From NCBI RefSeq assembly GCF_001456025.1, contig NZ_LMTZ01000151.1:127005-191004 (forward strand): a DNA stretch of 64,000 bases. The letters are read 5' to 3'. This DNA comes from Mastigocoleus testarum BC008. GTDB lineage: Bacteria; Cyanobacteriota; Cyanobacteriia; Cyanobacteriales; Nostocaceae. Within the stretch, counting starts at the first letter, position 1, and each line of letters begins with the position of its first letter. Below the pieces are notes generated by a model. That model made no database searches. It was not told the DNA's origin and saw only the letters and a program-made list of their open reading frames with translations. Positions 45,497 to 52,870 of this stretch are shown piece by piece. The translations under genes and the position numbers were made by a program.

Positions 45497-46132
45497 ATGG
45501 ACATAGATTTTTCTACCGCTACATGGTTAAATAAACCAAAATTATTTGAAATAACCCATAGCTCGGTAGAAATAACCACCGAACCCAATACGGATTTTTG
45601 GCAACGCACTTACTATGGATTTAGAAACGATAATGCTCCCGCTCTTTTGCTTGAGAGTCAAATTAACTTCTCATTTACAGCTAAAGCCTCATTTCAATAT
45701 TGCACGAAATTTGACCAATGCGGTTTAATTATTTATCTCGATCGCAATAATTGGTTTAAAGCATCTATAGAATACGAAAACGAAAATATTTCCCGTTTGG
45801 GTGGTGTGGTAACCAATCGCGGCTATTCCGATTGGGCTACAACCGATATACCGAATACAACTACCATGTGGTATCGTCTCCATCGTCGAGGAGCAGATTT
45901 TTTGATTGAGTCGTCACCAGATGGGGTAGATTTTAAGCAAGTGAGGATTTTTCATTTGCACTGTTTGGGTGAAACATCAATTGAAATGGGTAAGCTCAAT
46001 CCTCCAGAACTAGCAGAGCAGTCTATAAAATTTGGTTTGTACGCTTGTAGTCCTTTGAATTCATCTTTTAAAGCTAAGTTTGATAGTTTTAAACTTAATA
46101 ACTGTTTATGGAAAGCTCATGAAACACAATGA
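45497..46132 (+). CDS. DUF1349 domain protein
   Basis: A 211-residue soluble protein with the DUF1349 pattern: FWQRTYYGFRNDNAPALL, FQYCTKFDQCGLIIYLDRNN, WFKASIEYENENISRLGGVV and MWYRLHRRGADFLIESSPDG. The family has a concanavalin-like beta sandwich fold and is often called a carbohydrate-recognition or regulatory domain; its function is not known. No signal peptide. Its last 14 bases overlap the start of the NUDIX gene that follows, so the two are probably translationally coupled. Confidence 0.85.
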   Translation: MDIDFSTATWLNKPKLFEITHSSVEITTEPNTDFWQRTYYGFRNDNAPALLLESQINFSFTAKASFQYCTKFDQCGLIIYLDRNNWFKASIEYENENISRLGGVVTNRGYSDWATTDIPNTTTMWYRLHRRGADFLIESSPDGVDFKQVRIFHLHCLGETSIEMGKLNPPELAEQSIKFGLYACSPLNSSFKAKFDSFKLNNCLWKAHETQ

Positions 46133-46616
46133 CACGGTTCTATCCGATTCATATATCTTGCGCTTGAGAAAAAAAGTTGGTTCTCAACTATTATTAAACC
46201 CTGGTGGGCGGGCGATCGTGCAAAATAAAGCTCAGGAAATTCTTCTTCACAAACGAAGGGATTTCGGTTTTTGGGATCTTCCCGGTGGTGGTGCAGAAGT
46301 AGGTGAATCTGCTGAGCAATGTGTGATTCGTGAAGTTTATGAGGAAACTGGCTTAACCGTTGAAAGTTTTGAACCCATTGGTTTTGCATCTAATCCCGAA
46401 CTGGAAGAAGTTATTTATCCTAATGGAGACATAATTCAGGGTTTTTCTCTGATACTGCACATTACTAAATGGTCTGGAAGTTTAAAAGCATCAAGTGAAT
46501 CAACTTCACTAGAATTTTTTAAGATAGACAAGCTACCAGAAATGCGTCGGAATATTCGTATAACAATTGATAAGTTTTTAGAATATCAAAGCAGTGGAAA
46601 ATTTCAGTTGTTTTAA
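46119..46616 (+). CDS. NUDIX hydrolase
   Basis: A 165-residue hydrolase of nucleoside-diphosphate-linked compounds, with a full Nudix box GGGAEVGESAEQCVIREVYE ETGL (G-x5-E-x7-REVxEExGL; about residues 55-78), preceded by LLNPGGRAIVQNKAQEILLH. The substrate is not predictable. The ATG at 46119 gives MKHNDTVLSDSYIL; the frame is also open from a TTG at 46080 but that would extend deep into the DUF1349 gene. It overlaps that gene by 14 bases and is followed by a hairpin terminator. Confidence 0.88.
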   Translation: MKHNDTVLSDSYILRLRKKVGSQLLLNPGGRAIVQNKAQEILLHKRRDFGFWDLPGGGAEVGESAEQCVIREVYEETGLTVESFEPIGFASNPELEEVIYPNGDIIQGFSLILHITKWSGSLKASSESTSLEFFKIDKLPEMRRNIRITIDKFLEYQSSGKFQLF

Positions 46617-46664
46617 TAGTTTATTTTATTAATTATGATGTGCTGTTTTTCCCAAAAAAACCAG

Positions 46665-46703
46665 AAAGACGTAGTGTAAATATTACAATCATACTACGTC
46701 TTT
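46665..46703. terminator. Bidirectional hairpin terminator
   Basis: AAAGACGTAGT (46665-46675) pairs perfectly with ACTACGTCTTT (46693-46703) around a 17-base loop, between the convergent NUDIX and AAA genes. AT-rich flanks on both sides make it usable from either strand. Confidence 0.7.
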
Positions 46704-46742
46704 ACAACTATGAGATATCTTACAAATAACTTAAAAACTATT

Positions 46743-47903
46743 CTAACTGACTTCCCTACAAGCTCTGTATAAATCTCCCCACCCATCTCGTTCTTTAACA
46801 ACCGTTTCCAAATATTCTCGCCACACAAGTTTATCTTGCACTGGATCTTTGACTACTGCTCCAATTAATCCAGAAGCTACATCCCCAGCACTCAAACTTC
46901 CATCACCAAAATGTGCGGCTAGCGCCATTCCACTATTAACTACAGAAATAGCCTCAGCTGTACTCAAAGTACTTGTAGGAGATTTAATCTTAGTTTTACC
47001 ATCTTCCGTTACCCCACTACGCAGTTCCCGAAATACTGTTACAATGCGTCGAATTTCTGTTAATGCTGGGGGTTCTGCAGGTAATTCTAACGCCCGTCCT
47101 AAAGTTTCCACCCGTCGTTGAACGATTTCCACTTCTTCTTCTGCAGTTTTTGGTAAGGGTAACACTACCGTATTAAACCGTCGTTTCAAAGCACTAGATA
47201 AATCGTTAACGCCCTTATCGCGATCGTTAGCAGTTGCAATTACACTAAAACCTTTATTTGCTTGCACCTCCGAACCTAATTCTGGAATGGGGAGTGTTTT
47301 TTCGGAAAGAATAGTAATTAATGTATCTTGAACGTCTGCCGGAATTCGAGTTAATTCTTCCACCCGAGCAATTTTACCATCTTCCATTGCCCGCATTAGG
47401 GGACTGGAAACTAAAGCCGCCATAGAAGGACCATCAGCCAATAATTTAGCGTAATTCCAACCATAGCGAATTGCTTCTTCACTGGTTCCCGCAGTTCCTT
47501 GAATTAACAAGGTTGAATCGCCGGATATAGCTGCTGATAAATGTTCGGAAACCCAAGATTTCGCTGTTCCCGGTACTCCAATTAATAATAAAGCCCGATC
47601 CGTGGTCAAAGTCGCCACCGCAATTTCAATAATTCTGCGATCGCCGATATACTTGGGCGATATCTCAAACCCATTTTCCAATTCTCCACCCAATAAGTAA
47701 GTAGTCACAGCCCAAGGTGATAATTTCCAGTTAGGGGGACGATGACGTTTATCGACCTTTTCTAGTTCTGCGATTTCAGCAGCAAACTGTTGTTCTGCAT
47801 GTTCCCTCAATAAACTTGTACTAGGAGTATTATTGGTTTTTACCTCTTCTTTCTTCTTTCTCGATGTTCTTGGTGTTTTTGTTGTTTTATTCTCTTCAGC
47901 CAT
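46743..47903 (-). CDS. MoxR-like AAA ATPase of a SWIM/DUF5691 set
   Basis: A 386-residue ATPase. After a Lys/Thr-rich tail (1-40) the AAA module has Walker A GVPGTAKSWVSEHL (about 109-122), ARVEELTRIPADVQDTLITI (about 181-200) for Walker B, sensor 1 VIATANDRDKG, and an arginine-finger region SALKRRFN. MoxR ATPases act as chaperones that remodel partner proteins, often with a von Willebrand A protein. Here it follows a SWIM zinc-finger gene and a DUF5691 gene on the same strand. The usual further partners (a VWA-domain and a DUF5682 protein) are not found downstream, where a convergent NUDIX gene begins. Its role is unknown. Confidence 0.85.
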   Translation of the reverse strand: MAEENKTTKTPRTSRKKKEEVKTNNTPSTSLLREHAEQQFAAEIAELEKVDKRHRPPNWKLSPWAVTTYLLGGELENGFEISPKYIGDRRIIEIAVATLTTDRALLLIGVPGTAKSWVSEHLSAAISGDSTLLIQGTAGTSEEAIRYGWNYAKLLADGPSMAALVSSPLMRAMEDGKIARVEELTRIPADVQDTLITILSEKTLPIPELGSEVQANKGFSVIATANDRDKGVNDLSSALKRRFNTVVLPLPKTAEEEVEIVQRRVETLGRALELPAEPPALTEIRRIVTVFRELRSGVTEDGKTKIKSPTSTLSTAEAISVVNSGMALAAHFGDGSLSAGDVASGLIGAVVKDPVQDKLVWREYLETVVKERDGWGDLYRACREVS

Positions 47904-47924
47904 TTCTTAATTTCCTAATTTTGG

Positions 47925-47985
47925 TTGGTAATTGGTAATGGGTAATTGGTAATGGGTAATTGGTAATGGGTTATGAATAATTTAT
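47925..47985. repeat. Heptamer repeats between AAA and DUF5691 genes
   Basis: Alternating TTGGTAA and TGGGTAA units fill the spacer between the AAA and DUF5691 genes, followed by CTTTTTACTTTTTACTTCTTAC. They match the heptamers upstream of the helicase gene. Confidence 0.75.
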
Positions 47986-48031
47986 TCTCTCAACTTCTGA
48001 CTTTTTACTTTTTACTTCTTACTCCTAACTT

Positions 48032-49549
48032 TTAACTTTTCAAAGCTTCTTGCATCTCCCCCCGAAAACGCAACTTAGCCAAAAATTCATCTATACATTT
48101 ATTCCAAAATTGATCTTCTTTTAATCCAGAAAGTAAAGTTGTAGCTTGTTCAATTGTGCAAGGTTCCATATAAAGAGCAAAGCTTTGCAAAGCAGAACGC
48201 AAATTCCAGTCAGATTTATTTTGATTAGACTTAATAGAATCAACTAACATCGACAGGACGCGATCGCTAATTTCATAATTCCAAGCATAACCACTATTTT
48301 GAAGTAGCTCATATGCTGGATGTTTTTGGTTAAAAACTTTGGATTGGTTTTCTAACAAAACATCTAAAACGAAACTTTGAGCTTTTTCTGGCGGTAATAT
48401 TTTCAGCAATTCATCCTTATTCATCGCAACACCCACACTACCAAATTGGAATTGCTCGGAAACCTCAAGTAAAGCAATAGCCCAAGAATCATCTTGATTT
48501 CTAATAGCAGCAACAGCCCAACCCTCTAACAATACTTTTTTCCATTGGTTGTAATTAACTGCTTTTACCAATTCCCTTGGTGTTTTTTCCCAAGTATTAC
48601 ACCAAAAACTTGGCGGTACGCAGGAAAGCATTTGTAAAAATAAACTTGCTTTTTCACCCAATCCAGAATTATATCTCGATTGATCGATACCATCGCGAGT
48701 CATGTCTTGAGTGCAATTATGAGGTAGTCTAATTTCCATTGCTTTTGCATTCAGACTGATTAACGGACTGACTCGTTCTATCATCCGTTTGACTAAATCG
48801 GAATCTGGTAATTGTAGGAGTAGCTGCGCTGCAATATCTCGTACCTGCTTGCGGCGATCATCTAGGACAAATTCTAAAAATTGTTGATCGTTGACACTCA
48901 AGCCAGTTTGCAAAACCTGCAGTAAAGTTGCTTTCTCCTGAGCATTTGCTTTCTTCCAACTTTTTTCTAACAGTTCTAACGCCTGTTTGGGGTCTTCCAA
49001 GCGTAATTTTCGCAATAATAACTGTCTTGCCTCTAGACTCCCAGTTTCCCAAGTTTTGCGATCATTTTCACCTACTACATAATTCCACTCAGAGTTTTGT
49101 GCTGCTAACCAAAGTCCTCGTTTCCCCAAAACCGGTAAGATTAGATTTCTTAATTCCTGCTTTTTTCTCCCTAATGTCAATAAATCAGGTAAATACTTAA
49201 AAGGAACTCTTATTCTGAGTTTATTTGCTAATGTTAACCATTCCGGTAAAATATCGGAATGTTCGCCAGCTAACATTATTGATAAATGCTGTTGTGCGAA
49301 TTGAGTGCAGCAAGGTAAATCATTTTGTTCGCAGGGCTTAAGTTGTGTTTGCTTATTTTTTACAGGTAATTGACCTGCTTTTTGATATGAAGAAATAGTT
49401 CCAGCAGCGCCAAGTAAATAAGCTTCACTATCATTACTATCGAGGCTACTTAATACTTCACCCAATTTATTATCTGGAAGGGTGAGTTTTAACTTTTGTC
49501 GTTCGGTACCGACAATTGCTGTTTTAACCAATTCTTGCCAGAGATTCAT
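48032..49549 (-). CDS. DUF5691 family protein
   Basis: A 505-residue protein of unknown function, with the DUF5691 pattern LWQELVKTAIVGTERQ at the start, a helical middle (LEDPKQALELLEKSWKKANA, FLEFVLDDRRKQVRDIAAQL) that looks like HEAT-type helical repeats, and a conserved LPHNCTQDMTRDGIDQ in the C-terminal part. No membrane segment or catalytic motif is evident. Genes of this family typically lie between a SWIM zinc-finger gene and a MoxR AAA gene, as here. It may serve as a scaffold or substrate adaptor for the ATPase; this is only an inference from gene order. Confidence 0.8.
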   Translation of the reverse strand: MNLWQELVKTAIVGTERQKLKLTLPDNKLGEVLSSLDSNDSEAYLLGAAGTISSYQKAGQLPVKNKQTQLKPCEQNDLPCCTQFAQQHLSIMLAGEHSDILPEWLTLANKLRIRVPFKYLPDLLTLGRKKQELRNLILPVLGKRGLWLAAQNSEWNYVVGENDRKTWETGSLEARQLLLRKLRLEDPKQALELLEKSWKKANAQEKATLLQVLQTGLSVNDQQFLEFVLDDRRKQVRDIAAQLLLQLPDSDLVKRMIERVSPLISLNAKAMEIRLPHNCTQDMTRDGIDQSRYNSGLGEKASLFLQMLSCVPPSFWCNTWEKTPRELVKAVNYNQWKKVLLEGWAVAAIRNQDDSWAIALLEVSEQFQFGSVGVAMNKDELLKILPPEKAQSFVLDVLLENQSKVFNQKHPAYELLQNSGYAWNYEISDRVLSMLVDSIKSNQNKSDWNLRSALQSFALYMEPCTIEQATTLLSGLKEDQFWNKCIDEFLAKLRFRGEMQEALKS

Positions 49550-49554
49550 AATAA

Positions 49555-49765
49555 TTATTAATTATTAATTATTAATTCGTAATTCGTAATTCGTAATTCG
49601 TAGTTCACACGCGCTAGAGCCTGCAGCGTCGACATTTGTCCTTGGCGCTGTCAAAACTGTTGTACGACAACATCCTCTACACCTAATACCGAACTAATTC
49701 GAACTAATTCAAATTACCTTAGCGCAAGCGCGTAGCAATACCTTAGGTATTGGGTGGCGTCAACC
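49555..49765. repeat. Short and mosaic repeats between DUF5691 and SWIM genes
   Basis: Starts with ATTATTAATTATTAATTCGT-type units (49555-49600), then a GC-rich block with GAGCCTGCAGCGTCGAC, ACCTTAGCGCAAGCGCGTAG and ACCTTAGGTATTGGGTGGCG. Related words occur at 2.2 and 51.7 kb. No gene. Confidence 0.65.
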
Positions 49766-49778
49766 ATATTACGAATTA

Positions 49779-51089
49779 TTAAAGTGAAACAAGCATATTA
49801 TCTGTCCACACACTCAAAGGTAAGAAATATTCACCATCCCATTCCCCAAATATATCGAGGGGATAACCACCACTGAGTGCTAATATTTGCCAATTTTTAC
49901 GGGACTTGGGCTGGATGGGAAGTGGATGTTTATGCGCGTCATATACAAACCAAATACCATTTTTTTGATTAGGGATAACATCGTGCAACGCTACTGGAAA
50001 TTGCTCTATCCAAGGATTACGTGCTAAAGCTTGAGCACAGGTTTGCATAATTTCAGCAATAGTTTTGCTTCCAGGTATTTTATGCAGTGGAGTCGGAATC
50101 CCATCACGATTTTTCACTATCGCTCTTAAAGGATAGGCGCTTTCAAAAAATACTAACTCTGCATCGATACAAGTTCCTGGTACGAGACTAGTATCAAATG
50201 GCTGACTACCATGGGCAAAATTAAGAATTAATGCTGTTTGTTGAGTTTGTTTTCCCCACAACCAAATACGCTGGGCTCTTAAACGGTCTTCTTCTTCCAC
50301 ATTTTGCCCTAATATTAGCCAAGAATCTTTTAATCCCTGTTTTTTCGATAATTCTTCCTTGGTTTGGGTCCAACCAATTTGGGTTCGGATATCTGCTTGT
50401 ACCTCAGGCGATAATTTATCCAAGTTTTTAAAACCTTCAATCAAAAGGTAAACTTTTCCTAGCTGTGCTAATAATCTTTCTTGCCATCCTTCACCAGAAA
50501 AAGGAATGCTACCCATCTGACGTACTAAACGAGCTACTCCTGGAGCTTGGGCGTCAACTAATCTAGCAGCAGTACCGTCCCAAAAACTGTAAGATTCTCC
50601 TTGTACAGTGGCTAATCCTTGACGTATTAAATCCCGCAACCACAATTCTAAATCTTGCATTCCTGCAGTTACTTTATCCAAACGTTTTTGAGCCCGCTTA
50701 GCTCGAGTTGCAGGGTCAACTTCTTTCTTGACTTTCTCAGTCTGCTTAGCTTTTCTTTCTTTGCGGCTATCCAGCCAAGAAATTACCCACTCCGGTGGTA
50801 CATTTCCACTAAATTTGCTAATGTCATTTGCAAATAAAAGAAACAAACCAAGACCGTGTTTGCACGGGAATTTGCGGCTAGGACAACTACATTTAAACGC
50901 AGGTTCTGTAAGATCGATTTGAGTGCGATAAGGATTTTTCCCACTTCCAAGACACTCACCCCAAAGAGCTTGTTCGTTATGACCCAAGGATGACCATTTT
51001 CCCGGATTGGCTAAAGCTTTACCATTTTTAGTAGAACTTGCATCTGGTGATAATGCCAGAATTTGTTCTGACGTCCAATTTGCAGACAT
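49779..51089 (-). CDS. SWIM zinc-finger protein
   Basis: The 436 residues contain the SWIM motif CxCx(n)CxH in FKCSCPSRKFPCKHGLGLFL (about residues 68-87), which binds zinc and may contact DNA or protein. The flanking GKALANPGKWSSLGHNEQAL and LWGECLGSGKNPYRTQIDL are conserved in the family that accompanies DUF5691 and MoxR genes. The middle is charged and helical, and the C-terminal half (about 190-436) has no motif I know. It is the first gene of the three-gene set on this strand, with DUF5691 230 bp downstream. Cellular role unknown. Confidence 0.85.
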   Translation of the reverse strand: MSANWTSEQILALSPDASSTKNGKALANPGKWSSLGHNEQALWGECLGSGKNPYRTQIDLTEPAFKCSCPSRKFPCKHGLGLFLLFANDISKFSGNVPPEWVISWLDSRKERKAKQTEKVKKEVDPATRAKRAQKRLDKVTAGMQDLELWLRDLIRQGLATVQGESYSFWDGTAARLVDAQAPGVARLVRQMGSIPFSGEGWQERLLAQLGKVYLLIEGFKNLDKLSPEVQADIRTQIGWTQTKEELSKKQGLKDSWLILGQNVEEEDRLRAQRIWLWGKQTQQTALILNFAHGSQPFDTSLVPGTCIDAELVFFESAYPLRAIVKNRDGIPTPLHKIPGSKTIAEIMQTCAQALARNPWIEQFPVALHDVIPNQKNGIWFVYDAHKHPLPIQPKSRKNWQILALSGGYPLDIFGEWDGEYFLPLSVWTDNMLVSL

Positions 51090-51213
51090 AAGTTATAGTA
51101 ATATATCTACGACAAAATATCCGAGAGTGATGATAATTTCTTGTAAACTGCCATAAATGCGTTGATAATTCAAATTTAAACTTCAACGCCTAGTTTTAAC
51201 AGTCATACCTAGT

Positions 51214-51525
51214 TTAAGCTACTTCTTGATGTGCTTCATAAAAACGGCAATTTTCACATGGACCTTCGGGGTTGACAGCACAGCGCAAATAACCAGAACG
51301 GGCATTATATTGGCAACTAATATCGCCAACTAAATAACCAACTCCTTCTAAATAATAGCGGTCGCTGGGGAAGGATATGGTGTTTTCTCGAATCCTGTCT
51401 ACGGTAAATCTTGTAGCACGTCGTCTAATTTGTAACCGCCGTCGCCACCTTTGTTTTCGCATTACCCACAGGGAGAATAAAGACGGTAAGAAACCGATGG
51501 CTACTACCACAAGTATCTTGAACAT
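51214..51525 (-). CDS. DUF6464 family small membrane protein
   Basis: A 103-residue protein with an N-terminal membrane helix (FKILVVVAIGFLPSLFSLWV, about 2-21), a strongly basic cytoplasmic stretch (RKQRWRRRLQIRRRATRF), and a C-terminal Cys-containing unit YLVGDISCQYNARSGYLRCA, then NPEGPCENCRFYE, with four Cys that could bind a metal. This is the layout of DUF6464, found in cyanobacteria; the role is unknown. Upstream of the SWIM set on the same strand, 125 bp from it. Confidence 0.72.
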   Translation of the reverse strand: MFKILVVVAIGFLPSLFSLWVMRKQRWRRRLQIRRRATRFTVDRIRENTISFPSDRYYLEGVGYLVGDISCQYNARSGYLRCAVNPEGPCENCRFYEAHQEVA

Positions 51526-51639
51526 CTTCTATTTACCTTACTATTGTGCGTTGATTGTTTGAAACAGCAAGTATTATGTGCACAAAGTATCACCTACTCG
51601 CTTAAACCAGCATAACAGTTACTAATTTATAATTCGTAG

Positions 51640-51945
51640 CTCGTAGTGAGACGCGTCCTGACGGACGAACGTAATATGTCCTATCATATGGGGCGGAGCC
51701 GTTCATTGACGCAGCTACGCTGAACACCGTCAGGTGCGGGCTAACGGACACGCAATACCTATAGCTCGCTACCTACGGTTAAGCCTTACGGCATTGCTGC
51801 GCTAACGGCGCAAGCCGCGTGCATTCGTCTTTAGACGCGTCTAAACCGGTACGCTGTTGCTAGGCGCTAACATAGTTTGCATGAGCTAGAGCCTACGGCG
51901 TCGACTTTAGCCTCTAGCTGAACTACCTGCGGATCCAAGAACGTA
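51640..51945. repeat. Large GC-rich mosaic repeat
   Basis: The longest repeat mosaic here. It contains short palindromes and words such as ACGCGTCCTGACGGACG, CTAACGGACACGCAATACC, TTAGACGCGTCTAAACCGG, GAGCCTACGGCGTCGAC and, at the right end, TAGCCTCTAGCTGAACTACC TGCGGATCC, the inverse of the GGATCCGTAGGTAGCGCAGC word found at 2.2, 30.7 and 39.4 kb. High GC content in an AT-rich setting. No coding frame crosses it. Confidence 0.75.
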
Positions 51946-52096
51946 ATTCACATTATGGCCTTCAACCGAAAAATTTGGCTTTTAGCTGCTTAAGTTGAAA
52001 TCAATGTAACGCCACGATCTACTAGCGTAAGCATACCTCAGGCATTGCATGGCGTTAATCATATTACAAACTATAAATTATTTACCTTTACAACAA

Positions 52097-52642
52097 TTAA
52101 CTAAGATTAATATATTTTTTTGCTTTTGCTTGTTTGAAGTGGAAGTTTTTTCTTTTGATTTGATGGCGAAGTTTTTGCGCTAAGTATTTCGCTTCTCTTT
52201 CCGAACGAAATAAATCGACCTTGCGTTTTTTTACGATTAATGTCCCATCTGATTTCTGTTGGACATAGGGTACAGTTAAGGGAATATAGCTACATACTTT
52301 TTTACAAGATATTTTTTTCAATGGAAATTGCTTGCTAGCTTGAGCTACTTTCTGCTCGTCCAGATTATCAGCAATCGTCTTTAATTCTAAAATCGCCGCT
52401 TCTAACTCATAAGCCAATTGGTTAATCCGCTTTACCTGCATCGATAAATGCTGCCATCCATCTGTAAAATCTTCTTGAGGTGGTTGCAAGGGAAGTATTA
52501 CGGTATTTTTTTTCTTAAATAGACTAGAAGCAGATAAATAAGGTACTGGTAAAAGGATATTGCGTGCCTCAGATTGTCGATCGCCGTCAGGGAGTAATTT
52601 CATACTGATATAATTTAACCTCGCGGACAGTATCCCGGGCAT
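52097..52642 (-). CDS. Hypothetical basic protein
   Basis: I do not recognise this 181-residue protein. A Ser/Leu-rich N-terminal segment is followed by a helical stretch (LSMQVKRINQLAYELEAAIL, then ELKTIADNLD, about 70-100) and a very basic C-terminus (KKRKVDLFRSEREAKYLAQK, then LRHQIKRKNFHFKQAKAKK), suggesting nucleic-acid contact. No membrane helix. The ATG at 52642 (MPGILSARLN) or the ATG at 52603 (MKLLPDGDRQ) could be the start. It lies on the same strand as the hybrid kinase but after a decayed receiver fragment. Confidence 0.6.
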   Translation of the reverse strand: MPGILSARLNYISMKLLPDGDRQSEARNILLPVPYLSASSLFKKKNTVILPLQPPQEDFTDGWQHLSMQVKRINQLAYELEAAILELKTIADNLDEQKVAQASKQFPLKKISCKKVCSYIPLTVPYVQQKSDGTLIVKKRKVDLFRSEREAKYLAQKLRHQIKRKNFHFKQAKAKKYINLS

Positions 52643-52712
52643 TTTAGCAAAGTAAATACAAAAGTACTATTTTAATTTGAATAAAGTAAGAAAAATTTTG
52701 CGGACAGGGTTG

Positions 52713-52823
52713 CTAATACTCCACCAAATTAATTTTGCTAAGAGAATACAGTAATTGCAGGTTTATACGAGTATCATCAACTACTAAAACTGTATTTTCC
52801 TGGTGAGTAATATTCATCGACAT
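52713..52823 (-). pseudogene. Truncated response-regulator receiver fragment
   Basis: A 36-residue frame starting ATGTCGATG reads MSMNITHQENTVLVVDDTRI, then NLQLLYSLSK and a stop after LVEY. VLVVDDTRINLQLLYSLSK is the first strand and helix of a receiver domain; the phospho-acceptor and the rest are gone. It lies 48 bp after the hybrid kinase gene on the same strand, where a partner regulator is often encoded, so it is probably the remnant of one. Confidence 0.6.
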
Positions 52824-52870
52824 CTGAACTAAATTTTTAAAATCTAAATTTTTAAACTAAATGATTTGAT

